Under the pieces are notes generated by a model. It ran no database searches and was not told the origin of the DNA. It saw only the letters and a program-made list of their open reading frames with translations. A DNA stretch of 64,000 nucleotides from Microbulbifer agarilyticus (GTDB taxonomy: Bacteria; Pseudomonadota; Gammaproteobacteria; Pseudomonadales; Cellvibrionaceae), in assembly GCF_001999945.1 (NCBI RefSeq), contig NZ_CP019650.1, forward strand, positions 1,612,001 through 1,676,000, given 5' to 3'. This document shows positions 35,847 to 45,301 of the stretch, one piece after another. Numbering within the stretch: position 1 is the first letter of the stretch; every line of letters starts with the position of its first letter. A program made the position numbers and the translations under genes.

Positions 35847-38387
35847 ATGCAAACAACAACAATAAAAAAGATTGTAAGTACAGGTGCTGTGCTCTTTGGC
35901 TTTTGGGCCAGTGGAAGTGCGTCCGCTTACGATTGCAGTAATTCCACAGAGTTTACCGATGGCGCCACTTATACAACTGGTGCGATCGTACAAAATGAAG
36001 GTAATGCCTACCGTTGTGATGTAGGTGGTTGGTGCAGTCAGGGTGGCCCCTATGCTCCGGGCAGTGGCTGGGCCTGGGGTCATGCCTGGACCGATCTGGG
36101 TGCCTGTGAGTCGGGTGGCTCAAGCTCTGGTAGCTCGAGTTCCAGTTCTAGCTCAAGTTCGAGCAGCTCTAGCTCGAGTTCAAGCTCAAGTTCTAGTTCA
36201 AGTAGTTCAAGTTCGAGTAGCTCAAGCAGTTCGGGTAGCGGGAGTTCGAGCTCCGGCAGTTCTTCTGGTGCAGGGACTTGTCCCGCCTATGCCGCCGGTT
36301 CGACCTATGCCGCGGGCGATATCATTGCCAACAACAGCGGATACTTTGCCTGCTCGGTAGCCGGCTGGTGTTCGTCGGGTAACGAAGCCTATGAGCCTGG
36401 AGTGGGTTGGGCCTGGGAGCACGCATGGTCTGCCAGCACCGCCGAGGCCTGTGCCGGTGGTAGTAGTGGAGGCAGTAGCGGTGGCGGAAGCAGTGGCGGT
36501 GGTGTCACGATTCCAGATGAATATTTCTGCGCACCGGTGTGGAAGACCGGTACCTTGTATACCCAAGGTACTATCGTCGATTACCAAGGGATTGCATACC
36601 GCGCATTGGTCGATACCCACTCGATTACTCCGGACAATACTGCTTATCCAGACCAGTGGGAGCCCGCGGGTTATCCGGATGAGGCGCTCTGCCCAGTGCC
36701 GATTCCCAACACCATTGACTATGGTGAGCCACAGCCGGTCGGTGGCAGTGTGTCTGCAGGTGTCGTAAACGCTACCGGTAGCATTGCCTCTGCCCGCATC
36801 GCCGATGCTCAGTCCAGTATTAGTGGCAGCAAGGGCGGCGCTAATCCGGCGACGGATAACGGCGGAGACCACGGTGGTTTGGATGTCGACAATGGTGCCC
36901 GTGGTACCAAGCTGGTGCCGGGTAGCTTGCCGTTGCAGCACAACACCTACGATCTAAGCGCCGGTACGGAAATCGTGACTTACATTGGCGACTGGGCAAT
37001 TTACGGTCGCCAATACGATTTCACCAAGTTGCCCGCATCCAACCTGAATCGCATTGTGTATGGCTTTGCCGGTATCTGTTACCCCGATGCGAAAAACGAG
37101 CAGGACGGCGGCTTCCCGACTTCGGCACCTGCCGCCGTAATGCGTACCTGTAACCAAAGTAATTTGCCCGATGGTGCAATGGCGGTTGCGGATTTTGAAG
37201 CGGCGTTCCTGCGTGATGTCGGTGTTGCCCCCAATGGGGTTGTTGGTACCGAGAGTATGTATGAACTGGATCGCACCAAGGTTGGCGGCGTATTCGGGGT
37301 GTTGTATCAGTTGCGCGAGCAGAATCCGCAGTTGAAACTCGATCTTTCCATTGGTGGTTGGACCCTGTCCGAAGGATTCCCATGGATGGCGCACGATCCG
37401 GTGCGGCGTAAAGTCTTCATTGATTCGGTGGTGCATTTCCTCGAGCGCTATGACTTCGACGGTGTCGATATCGACTGGGAATACCCGGGCAGTGACGGCG
37501 CGGTAGTTGGTATGGCGCGTGAGGACGATGGAGAAAACTACGCAATCCTGATTCGTGAAATGCGTGCGGCGATGGACTGGCTGACGGTCAAAACCGGCAA
37601 GCCCTATCGTTTGTCTTCTGCGATTCCGGCCGGTCTTGGTCGCTTGCAAAAAGTCGATTGGGCACAGGTGCATCCTTACATGGATCGCCTGTACGCAATG
37701 ACCTATGACTTGACCGGTGCCTGGGAGCGTGAAATTTCCCATCACACGCCGTTGTACATCAACCCAATGGCGACTGGCTCTTCAGCTGGTACCTCTGCTA
37801 ACTGGACGCTCACTTACCTGCAAAGTTTGGGTGTGCCAGCTAACAAGTTGATGATAGGTGCCGCCAATTACCATCGCTCGAAAGCGACCAACACTGGTGA
37901 TATATCCGAGTTCACTTACGGCCTGACCGGCAGCAGTAGCTATGGTGATAGCAACTGGAGTGGGGCGGATCTGATCCTCGGTGTGGCAGGTCTTGGTTCC
38001 TGGGAGGCGGGCGTGATTGAAGGCTATGACCTGTACCAGAATTATCTGGACAGCAACATGGCCCCGCGCAATGGTTTCTGGTTGTATACCGATAAAGAGG
38101 CGAATGCAGACTATCTGTATAACGACGATATCGGTGCGTTTATCTCCGTCGAAACCCCGCGCACCGTTGCGCTAAAAACCCAGTATGCGAAAGACAATGG
38201 CCTCGCCGGTGTCTTTTTCTGGATGGCCGAGCAAGACAATGGCTACAACCTGAATGCGGTCAACCACGTATTGGGCAATGCTCAGGTTGCCAATGGTTCC
38301 GATGCGAGCCCGCAAGACCAGATTCCGGTTTGTGGCCGCAACGTGACATCTGCTGAGTGTGAAGCGTTGATTGCGCCTTTACGGTAA
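35847..38387 (+). CDS. Secreted GH18 chitinase with three chitin-binding modules and poly-Ser linker
   Basis: Endo-acting or processive chitinase of glycoside hydrolase family 18. 846 residues. Signal peptide 1-27 (ending ASA). Module 1 (about 28-87) and module 2 (about 144-207) are CBM5/12-like, each with a GWCS-containing loop and paired cysteines. They are joined by a linker of about 50 residues that is nearly all serine (about 92-142). Module 3 (about 225-280; VWKTGTLYTQGTIVDYQGIAYRA) is a third CBM5/12-like unit. The GH18 barrel spans about 370-800, with the substrate motif LSIGGW and catalytic DGVDIDWE (D538, D541, D543, acid E545). Poly-Ser linkers of this kind are typical of Saccharophagus and Cellvibrio relatives. 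Two NagR-like operators lie upstream. Confidence 0.95.
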   Translation: MQTTTIKKIVSTGAVLFGFWASGSASAYDCSNSTEFTDGATYTTGAIVQNEGNAYRCDVGGWCSQGGPYAPGSGWAWGHAWTDLGACESGGSSSGSSSSSSSSSSSSSSSSSSSSSSSSSSSSSSSSSSGSGSSSSGSSSGAGTCPAYAAGSTYAAGDIIANNSGYFACSVAGWCSSGNEAYEPGVGWAWEHAWSASTAEACAGGSSGGSSGGGSSGGGVTIPDEYFCAPVWKTGTLYTQGTIVDYQGIAYRALVDTHSITPDNTAYPDQWEPAGYPDEALCPVPIPNTIDYGEPQPVGGSVSAGVVNATGSIASARIADAQSSISGSKGGANPATDNGGDHGGLDVDNGARGTKLVPGSLPLQHNTYDLSAGTEIVTYIGDWAIYGRQYDFTKLPASNLNRIVYGFAGICYPDAKNEQDGGFPTSAPAAVMRTCNQSNLPDGAMAVADFEAAFLRDVGVAPNGVVGTESMYELDRTKVGGVFGVLYQLREQNPQLKLDLSIGGWTLSEGFPWMAHDPVRRKVFIDSVVHFLERYDFDGVDIDWEYPGSDGAVVGMAREDDGENYAILIREMRAAMDWLTVKTGKPYRLSSAIPAGLGRLQKVDWAQVHPYMDRLYAMTYDLTGAWEREISHHTPLYINPMATGSSAGTSANWTLTYLQSLGVPANKLMIGAANYHRSKATNTGDISEFTYGLTGSSSYGDSNWSGADLILGVAGLGSWEAGVIEGYDLYQNYLDSNMAPRNGFWLYTDKEANADYLYNDDIGAFISVETPRTVALKTQYAKDNGLAGVFFWMAEQDNGYNLNAVNHVLGNAQVANGSDASPQDQIPVCGRNVTSAECEALIAPLR

Positions 38388-38965
38388 CCCTCTGCATTAT
38401 TTTTGCTCGTTTATCCAAGCGCAGTTCACAGATGTGGGCTGCGTTTGTACAAGTTTAATTGATGTACAAAAAGCTACTATACTGCGTGTTTTTCTTGTGG
38501 CGCAAAATTCATTCTTCGGGAGCTGTCTAGTTCTCAATATTATTCGATGTAATGCTCTGTAATTGCAGTAATTTGAATTGTCGTGTAAAACCACGCTGCA
38601 GTTTATATCGATATCTGGTTTTAGTGTTTTACGGGGCTATCTGCTTTACCCAACTTTTTCTAAGTCGTCTTGATTCTCTTATCAAAAATTTTGAACACCT
38701 CGGTGAAGTTGGTAGACCACTCAAGTAATCAATCTCGCTTAATACTGTTTCAGACGATTTGCCCGGTGGTCGGATATGATTGAAAAATCCTCACTGACAT
38801 TGTCAATGTATATATGATGAATACGTCGCGTTTTCCGGCGAGAAAATGTACTGCTGAATTAGGTCGGATTTTGATATGTGAGACCTCGCTATTTGTTCGC
38901 TGCAATAATTTCTATCGAGAGTGATTTCCTGGGAATCATGAATTTTTCGAGGCTAACTTTAGGTT
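38388..38965. other. Intergenic region between chitinase and the split-RHS cluster
   Basis: 578 A/T-rich bp. I see no gene. An inverted repeat TTTGTACA (38444-38451) / TGTACAAA (38463-38470) with an 11-bp spacer is the only clear structure; it lacks a T-run and could be a regulator site. Base composition drops from here to 61.5 kb relative to the flanks. Confidence 0.5.
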
Positions 38966-40849
38966 ATGGGCATTTTTATGGTTATCCGTACGCTATTTGT
39001 ACGTCTATTTTCTGTTCTTCTGTTTCTATGCTCGTTAAATACATATGCAGGCGATTGTTCTGTTCAAATCTTTGGTCCCTACAATAACCAGAATTATGCT
39101 GGCTATGCATGTCGCGCAGATGGTCCGGAGGGATGTTTGCATGTTACGAGGGAAGATCGCTATGTTTACTATCGCCGCGTAACAGATGTTAATGGATATG
39201 TGAGATACGCGCCGGCCGGGAATTTGTCATGTGAAGGTGTGAATACTGAGAGCTATTCATATGAGTTCTTTAATTACCTTTATACCGATGGGTGTCCCGC
39301 AGGCTCACAAGTAGATATTTATCAAGGTAACCTTTGTGTCTGTGAAGAAGGGGAGATGAACCTAGAGTCAATGTCTTGCGAGGCACCTGTCGTGCCGAAC
39401 TGTGAATCTCCAACCTCTTATAATAGCGATACCGGTCTTTGTGAAAAGGAATGTCCAGCTGACAAACCTTGGTCCGAACCCGCTAGGGGCTGTACAGCTC
39501 CTCCCGAGCCATGCAATAGCTGTGAACACCTTACGTTCAACCCAATAAACTTTCTTTCCGGCCATAAGCTTCAAGAAGAGCTAGTCTTTGCTGCGAAAGG
39601 CGATTTCCCGTTAACTTTTTTCTGGCGCTACAACAGCTTTGGAAATCACCTGAAGACGGGTGCAGGCTACAGTGTGGGTTCACGGACTGCGGCCGATGGC
39701 ACCTCCGAGACGTTCGGGGAAACCGTTGTGCATACCGAGCAACCATTGGCTGAAAGTGCTACTCCAATCAGTTTGCCGTTAAATACCGACTCAGCTCAAA
39801 CCTATATTGGTGGTGCCACTAATAACTGGCGACACAATCACAGCTACTTTTTGGGACATTACGTACTAGCGGACGGGGTGACGGAGCGGCTGATCAGCTA
39901 TCGACCTGACGGAAGTGACCTGCATTTTGTAGCTGATGACGGAAATTTTGTCGGCCAGGGCAATAGGCAGTGGCAAGTGACCAAAGATCTCAATGGGAGC
40001 CAAGAATACACCGGTTGGACATTGAAAGTCGGTGGTCGCATCGAGCGATATGATACGGCCGGTCGTATCCAGCGTATCGAAAATGAGCAGGGACAGGGCA
40101 TCACCTATACCTATGATGCGAATGGTGTGCAGCAGGAATCGATTGCAGATGACAATGGCAACAGTATCACACTCGGGTATATCGAAGGTCGGTTAAGCCA
40201 GATTACCCGTAACGATGGTTCTGTTTACCAGTTTAGTTACAACGCTAGCGGCTTGCTGCAAGGCATTACCTTCCCAGGTACCACTACACCACAGCGTCAG
40301 TTCCGTTATGAAGACACCCGCTTCCCACGCTCACTGACTGGTGTTACTGATGAAGCCAGCAATGTATACAGCACTTTTGCCTATGACGACGAGGGGCGGG
40401 CGGTCAGCTCCACGCATAGTGATGGTGCAAACTCTGGCCAAGTGGAATACCTCAGTGATAACACCCGTCGCCTGACAAATGCGCTGGGCAAGCAAACTAC
40501 CTATACCTTTGCTGAAGTCGACGGCAGCAAGCGCATTGTCTCAGTCCAAGGTGAAGCATCTGCGAACTGTGTAGCTGCCAACATGGCCTACACCTACGAT
40601 GCCAATGGTTTTGTCGCCAGTGAAACCGGCTGGGAAGGTAATGTTACTACTTATACTCGCGATGTGATTGGCAGGGAATTGAGCCGTACCGAAGCGTCCG
40701 GTACCCCGGAAGCACGTACCATCACTACCGAATGGCATGCCACTCTAAGTCAGCCGGTGAAGGTTACTTCTCCTGAGCAAATCATAGAAAACACTTATGA
40801 CGCTGGTGGGCGCCTGCTCGATCGCAAGGTAACGTCAGTCTCACCTTAG
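38966..40849 (+). CDS. Split-RHS N-terminal half, member A
   Basis: 627 residues. Signal peptide about 1-28 (LFSVLLFLCSLNTYA). Variable Cys-rich head about 29-130. A conserved stalk follows (SPTSYN, DTGLCEKECPADKPWSE). The shared module starts at residue 191 (FNPINFLSGHK, like the DUF6531 entry domain of RHS proteins) and continues as YD repeats (ERYDTAGRIQRIENEQGQGITYTYDANG and similar). It ends at RLLDRKVTSVSP, the point where one-piece RHS proteins simply continue. First gene of set 1. A second ATG at 38978 is an alternative start. Probably exported and folded with a C-terminal half; that pairing is inference. Confidence 0.85.
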   Translation: MGIFMVIRTLFVRLFSVLLFLCSLNTYAGDCSVQIFGPYNNQNYAGYACRADGPEGCLHVTREDRYVYYRRVTDVNGYVRYAPAGNLSCEGVNTESYSYEFFNYLYTDGCPAGSQVDIYQGNLCVCEEGEMNLESMSCEAPVVPNCESPTSYNSDTGLCEKECPADKPWSEPARGCTAPPEPCNSCEHLTFNPINFLSGHKLQEELVFAAKGDFPLTFFWRYNSFGNHLKTGAGYSVGSRTAADGTSETFGETVVHTEQPLAESATPISLPLNTDSAQTYIGGATNNWRHNHSYFLGHYVLADGVTERLISYRPDGSDLHFVADDGNFVGQGNRQWQVTKDLNGSQEYTGWTLKVGGRIERYDTAGRIQRIENEQGQGITYTYDANGVQQESIADDNGNSITLGYIEGRLSQITRNDGSVYQFSYNASGLLQGITFPGTTTPQRQFRYEDTRFPRSLTGVTDEASNVYSTFAYDDEGRAVSSTHSDGANSGQVEYLSDNTRRLTNALGKQTTYTFAEVDGSKRIVSVQGEASANCVAANMAYTYDANGFVASETGWEGNVTTYTRDVIGRELSRTEASGTPEARTITTEWHATLSQPVKVTSPEQIIENTYDAGGRLLDRKVTSVSP

Positions 40850-40919
40850 TGGTTAATAAAATATTTTTGGCTAGTACCTTGGGCGGTGTTGGGTGAAAAA
40901 AATTGAGGAATAATCAAAA

Positions 40920-42806
40920 ATGTTTATCTACTCTTTAGCGAAAATTTCTCACGCCTTTGGTAAATGGAAATTACTTTCTATAGTCGCTTTGTTCTTTCTC
41001 TCTGGAAATGTGAATTCTTTCTCTTGTCAAGTTGTTGAACATGGTCTGTATAGGGGGACAAATACAGCTTTTAACGCGACTAAATCACATGAGTGTTATC
41101 GAGCTGGTTACATTTTTGATAACGCAAATATTCCCGCCCGTGGATGCAGCAGATTTAAATTAGAGTCTTCTGGAAGCTGGCGCTATCACCCCTATGTAGA
41201 ACTCTGCTCGCATTTCTCTGGTGAAGGTAGAGAATATGAAGTACATCTCTGGCGGTATACTAATGTTTGCCCGGATGGATCAAGTCCAAACTGGGAGAAA
41301 GGCGGGATTTGTGAATGTCAGCAAGGAGAGATGAATATCGATACTTTGCAGTGCGAGCAACCCAACTGTGAGTCGCCCACAAGTTATAACAGTGATACCG
41401 GTCTCTGTGAGAAAGAATGCCCAGCTGACAAACCTTGGTCTGATTCTGCGCGTGACTGTGTAGGTGATCCGGAGCCGGAGAGCTGTGAACATAAAGCATT
41501 TAATCCTATCAATTTCCTTTCTGGCCACAAGCTTCAGAATGAGTTGGTGTTCGAGGCCAATGGGGATTTCCCGCTGACATTCTCCTGGCACTACAACAGC
41601 TTCGGAAATCATCTGAAGTCGGGCGCGGGTTACAGCGTGGGTTCACGGACTGTGGCTGATGGCACCTCCGATAAGCTTGGAGAAGCCGTTGTGCATACCG
41701 AGCAACCATTGGCTGCTGGTGCTACTCCGATCAGCCTGCCGTTAAATAGCGATCCTGCGCAAATCTATATTGGCGGCGCTACAAATAACTGGCGACACAA
41801 CCACAGTTACTTTCTGGGACATTACGTACTGGCTGATGATGTGACGGAGCGAGTGATCAGCTATCGCCCGGATGGAAGTGATGTGCACTTTGTTGCGGTT
41901 GACGGAAATTTCGTTGGTCAGGGCAATAGGCAGTGGCAAGTGACCAAAGATCTCGATGGGAGCCAACAGCACACCGGTTGGACGCTGAAAGTCGATAGCC
42001 GTATCGAGCGATATGATACGGCTGGTCGTATCCTGCGTATCGAAAATGAACGGGGGCAGGGCATCACTTATACCTATGATGCTAATGGTGTTCAGCAGGA
42101 ATCGATTGCAGATGACAACGGAAACAGTATCACGCTCGGGTATACCGAAGGTCGGTTGAGCCAGATTACCCGTAACGATAATTCTGTTTATCAATTTGGT
42201 TACAACGCCAACGGCTTGCTACAAGGTATTACCTTCCCGGGTGCCACTACTCCACAGCGTCAGTTCCGTTATGAAGACACCCGCTTCCCACGCGCACTGA
42301 CTGGTGTTACTGATGAAGCGAGCAATGTATACAGCACTTTTGCCTATGACGACGAGGGGCGGGCGGTCAGCTCCACGCATAGTGACGGTGCAAACTCTGG
42401 CCAAGTGGAATACCTCAGTGACAACACCCGTCGCCTGACCAATGCATTGGGCAAGCAAACTACCTATACCTTTGCTGAAGTCGATGGCAGCAAGCGCATT
42501 GTCTCAGTCCAAGGTGAAGTATCTGTGAACTGTGCAGCTGCTAATATGGCCTACACCTACGATGCCAGCGGCTTTATCGCCAGTGAAACTGACTGGGAAG
42601 GTAGTGTCACCACTTATGCTCGCGACAGCTTGGGGCGTGAGTTAAGTCGTACCGAAGCTTACGGCACGCCAGAGGCTCGCACTATTACCACTGAATGGCA
42701 CGTGACGTCGAACCTCCCGATGAAAGTCATTACACCTGAGCAGATTATCGAATTTTCCTATGATTCAGCAGGTAACTTGCTTGATCGAAAAATTAGCCCT
42801 CTCTAA
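40920..42806 (+). CDS. Split-RHS N-terminal half, member B
   Basis: 628 residues, signal peptide about 1-36 (KLLSIVALFFLSGNVNSFS). Its head (about 37-150, CQVVEHGLYRGTNTAFNATKSHECYRAG onward) is unrelated by eye to that of member A, apart from the closing ICECQQGEMN-type Cys motif. Stalk CESPTSYNSDTGLCEKEC, module from residue 194. Ends RKISPL, the homologous end point. It shares a 407-bp identical stretch with member C (42261-42667). GAGGAA lies upstream of the ATG. Confidence 0.85.
   Translation: MFIYSLAKISHAFGKWKLLSIVALFFLSGNVNSFSCQVVEHGLYRGTNTAFNATKSHECYRAGYIFDNANIPARGCSRFKLESSGSWRYHPYVELCSHFSGEGREYEVHLWRYTNVCPDGSSPNWEKGGICECQQGEMNIDTLQCEQPNCESPTSYNSDTGLCEKECPADKPWSDSARDCVGDPEPESCEHKAFNPINFLSGHKLQNELVFEANGDFPLTFSWHYNSFGNHLKSGAGYSVGSRTVADGTSDKLGEAVVHTEQPLAAGATPISLPLNSDPAQIYIGGATNNWRHNHSYFLGHYVLADDVTERVISYRPDGSDVHFVAVDGNFVGQGNRQWQVTKDLDGSQQHTGWTLKVDSRIERYDTAGRILRIENERGQGITYTYDANGVQQESIADDNGNSITLGYTEGRLSQITRNDNSVYQFGYNANGLLQGITFPGATTPQRQFRYEDTRFPRALTGVTDEASNVYSTFAYDDEGRAVSSTHSDGANSGQVEYLSDNTRRLTNALGKQTTYTFAEVDGSKRIVSVQGEVSVNCAAANMAYTYDASGFIASETDWEGSVTTYARDSLGRELSRTEAYGTPEARTITTEWHVTSNLPMKVITPEQIIEFSYDSAGNLLDRKISPL
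42261..42667 (+). repeat. 407-bp tract identical between members B and C (copy in B)
   Basis: By eye every base matches 44616-45022; the sequences diverge on both sides, synonymously at many positions. This is the signature of recent gene conversion. Confidence 0.85.
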
Positions 42807-42931
42807 GGGCGGGTTAATGTAATGGAAGAGTTTACGAATTGAATTGCCGAGAATTTGAGTATAAACACAGCTTAAAGTTACTGGATTTGATATTCAGTTT
42901 TGGTGTGACTCACGCGCTCGCTAGATGATCT

Positions 42932-43184
42932 AATGGACGATTGACCAGAAAGACGGGTTGGAACGACTACGTTGCGACAATTGTTAGGTGTGGATAGTTA
43001 TGGTCGGGAAGTATCGCGAGTAGGAGCTGTGGACACGCTCGATGAAGGAGTGATTACTACAGAGTGGCACGCGATATTGAATTTGTTCGTGAGAGTTGCT
43101 ATTTCCGAGCAAGTTATTGAAGCTGAGTATGACTCGAAAGGGCGCGCTATAGGTCGTAAGGCGGCATCCTTTCTAGGTCATTGA
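42932..43184 (+). pseudogene. Remnant of a split-RHS N-half 3' end
   Basis: Only the last about 80 codons of an N-half remain. Translation gives NGRLTRKTGWN in one frame, then after a frameshift near 42985 SYGREVSRVGAVDTLDEGVITTEWHAIL and EYDSKGRAIGRKA, which align to NGFVASETGWEG, SLGRELSRTEA, TTEWHATL and YDAGGRLLDRKV of intact members. It has no start or signal sequence. The 5' part of the gene is missing. Confidence 0.75.
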
Positions 43185-43274
43185 TCACTGTAATCTTTCA
43201 GCCGAATCTTCGAAAAAATGTATATGCTTTATGCGTTCTGCATATGGCGAATTATTTTTAGGTATGTGGATTGT

Positions 43275-45170
43275 ATGAAAAAATTTGTAATGGACCAAAG
43301 GTATGGTCTGCTTCAATTCATATTGGTTGTGATTGTATCGACATTCAATTTTGCACATGCAGCAACGCCTCCATTCAGTTCATGCTATGCGGTTAAATTC
43401 CTCGGTATTTATCCTGATCGGGATAGCGCGAAGGCGGCTTGCCGCAGTGCTGGAGAACCAACCTGTCTCTTTGACCATTACATCGAAAATGGGCATGGCT
43501 ATGGAGGTTTGGTCAAATATGGTGATGGAACTTGGAATTCTCGTCATTGTGGTGTAAGGGGTATTCCCAGTGGTACGCCTAATTTATATGGCTATCGTGT
43601 CAATGGCGGGTGCCCTAGCGGCTCGACTCCGGCGCCGGAGCTGGATGCGAAATGTGTCTGTGAAGGAAATTATGAGATGGATTTGTCGACTAACACGTGT
43701 GTCGAGTTAGAGGCCCCTACTTGTCAGAGCCCAACAAGTTACAATGCTGATAGCGGTCTTTGTGAAAAAGAGTGTCCAGCTGATAAATCATGGTCTGAGA
43801 CTGCTCGCGATTGTGTGGAGGAGCCTGAGCCTCAAAGCTGTGCGCATAAAGCATTCAATCCGATCAACTTTCTCTCCGGTCATAAGCTTCAAACAGAAGT
43901 AGTGTTTTCTGCGAATGGCGATTTCCCGCTGACTTTTTCCTGGCGCTATAACAGCTTCGGAAATCACCAGAAGACGGGTGCAGGCTACAGTGTGGGTTCA
44001 CGGACTGCGGCTGATGGCACCTCCGAGACGCTCGGAGAAACCGTTGTGCATGCCGAGCAACCATTGGCTGCTGGTGCTACTCCGATCAGCCTGCCGTTAG
44101 ATAGCGATCCTGCGCAAATCTATATTGGCGGCGCTACAAATAACTGGCGACACAACCACAGTTACTTTCTGGGACATTACGTACTGGCTGATGATGTGAC
44201 GGAGCGAGTGATCAGCTATCGCCCGGATGGAAGTGATGTGCACTTTGTTGCGGTTGACGGAAACTTCGTCGGACAGGGCAATAGGCAGTGGCAAGTGACC
44301 AAAGATCTCGATGGGAGCCAACAGCATACCGGTTGGACGCTGAAAGTAGATGGTCGCATTGAGCGATATGATACGGCTGGTCGTATCCTGCGTATCGAAA
44401 ATGAGCAGGGGCAGGGCATCACCTATACCTATGATGTGAATGGTGTCCAGCAGGAATCGATTACAGATGACAACGGCAACAGTATCACACTCGGGTATAC
44501 CGAAGGTCGCTTGAGCCAGATTACCCGTAACGATGGTTCTGTTTATCAATTTAGTTACAACGCCAACGGATTGCTAGGAGGCATTACCTTCCCGGGTGCC
44601 AATACACCACAGCGCCAGTTCCGTTATGAAGACACCCGCTTCCCACGCGCACTGACTGGTGTTACTGATGAAGCGAGCAATGTATACAGCACTTTTGCCT
44701 ATGACGACGAGGGGCGGGCGGTCAGCTCCACGCATAGTGACGGTGCAAACTCTGGCCAAGTGGAATACCTCAGTGACAACACCCGTCGCCTGACCAATGC
44801 ATTGGGCAAGCAAACTACCTATACCTTTGCTGAAGTCGATGGCAGCAAGCGCATTGTCTCAGTCCAAGGTGAAGTATCTGTGAACTGTGCAGCTGCTAAT
44901 ATGGCCTACACCTACGATGCCAGCGGCTTTATCGCCAGTGAAACTGACTGGGAAGGTAGTGTCACCACTTATGCTCGCGACAGCTTGGGGCGTGAGTTAA
45001 GTCGTACCGAAGCTTACGGCACACCGGAAGCCCGCACTGTTACCACCGAGTGGCATGAAAATTTCAATGTACCGTCAAAGGTAACAACCCAGGAAACTGT
45101 GGTGGAGTTTAGTTACGACACGTCAGGTCGGCTGCTGAGCCAAAAGACCTTGCGTGAGTCGAATGATTAA
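43275..45170 (+). CDS. Split-RHS N-terminal half, member C
   Basis: 631 residues from ATG 43275 (MKKFVMDQRYGLLQF), preferred to the upstream ATG at 43218 because it gives a normal signal peptide (about 1-29, ending AHA). Head: SSCYAVKFLGIYPDRDSAKAACRSAG onward, then KCVCEGNYEMDLSTNTC. Stalk CQSPTSYNADSGLCEKEC, module from residue 194. It ends RLLSQKTLRESND, slightly diverged after the common end point because the last 40 codons differ from its siblings. Confidence 0.85.
   Translation: MKKFVMDQRYGLLQFILVVIVSTFNFAHAATPPFSSCYAVKFLGIYPDRDSAKAACRSAGEPTCLFDHYIENGHGYGGLVKYGDGTWNSRHCGVRGIPSGTPNLYGYRVNGGCPSGSTPAPELDAKCVCEGNYEMDLSTNTCVELEAPTCQSPTSYNADSGLCEKECPADKSWSETARDCVEEPEPQSCAHKAFNPINFLSGHKLQTEVVFSANGDFPLTFSWRYNSFGNHQKTGAGYSVGSRTAADGTSETLGETVVHAEQPLAAGATPISLPLDSDPAQIYIGGATNNWRHNHSYFLGHYVLADDVTERVISYRPDGSDVHFVAVDGNFVGQGNRQWQVTKDLDGSQQHTGWTLKVDGRIERYDTAGRILRIENEQGQGITYTYDVNGVQQESITDDNGNSITLGYTEGRLSQITRNDGSVYQFSYNANGLLGGITFPGANTPQRQFRYEDTRFPRALTGVTDEASNVYSTFAYDDEGRAVSSTHSDGANSGQVEYLSDNTRRLTNALGKQTTYTFAEVDGSKRIVSVQGEVSVNCAAANMAYTYDASGFIASETDWEGSVTTYARDSLGRELSRTEAYGTPEARTVTTEWHENFNVPSKVTTQETVVEFSYDTSGRLLSQKTLRESND
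44616..45022 (+). repeat. 407-bp tract identical between members B and C (copy in C)
   Basis: Partner of 42261-42667, 2,355 bp away in direct orientation. Confidence 0.85.
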
Positions 45171-45301
45171 CCTCGGTTTGTGATTCACTGGATGTGCTTA
45201 ATCTAGGTTGTAGATCGGGCAAGTATCTATTCAAGAGTTATCAAGTTTTCCCACTGGTGGTTGAATAATAAGAATTTATTTCGTGATTTTTGGAGGTGTG
45301 T

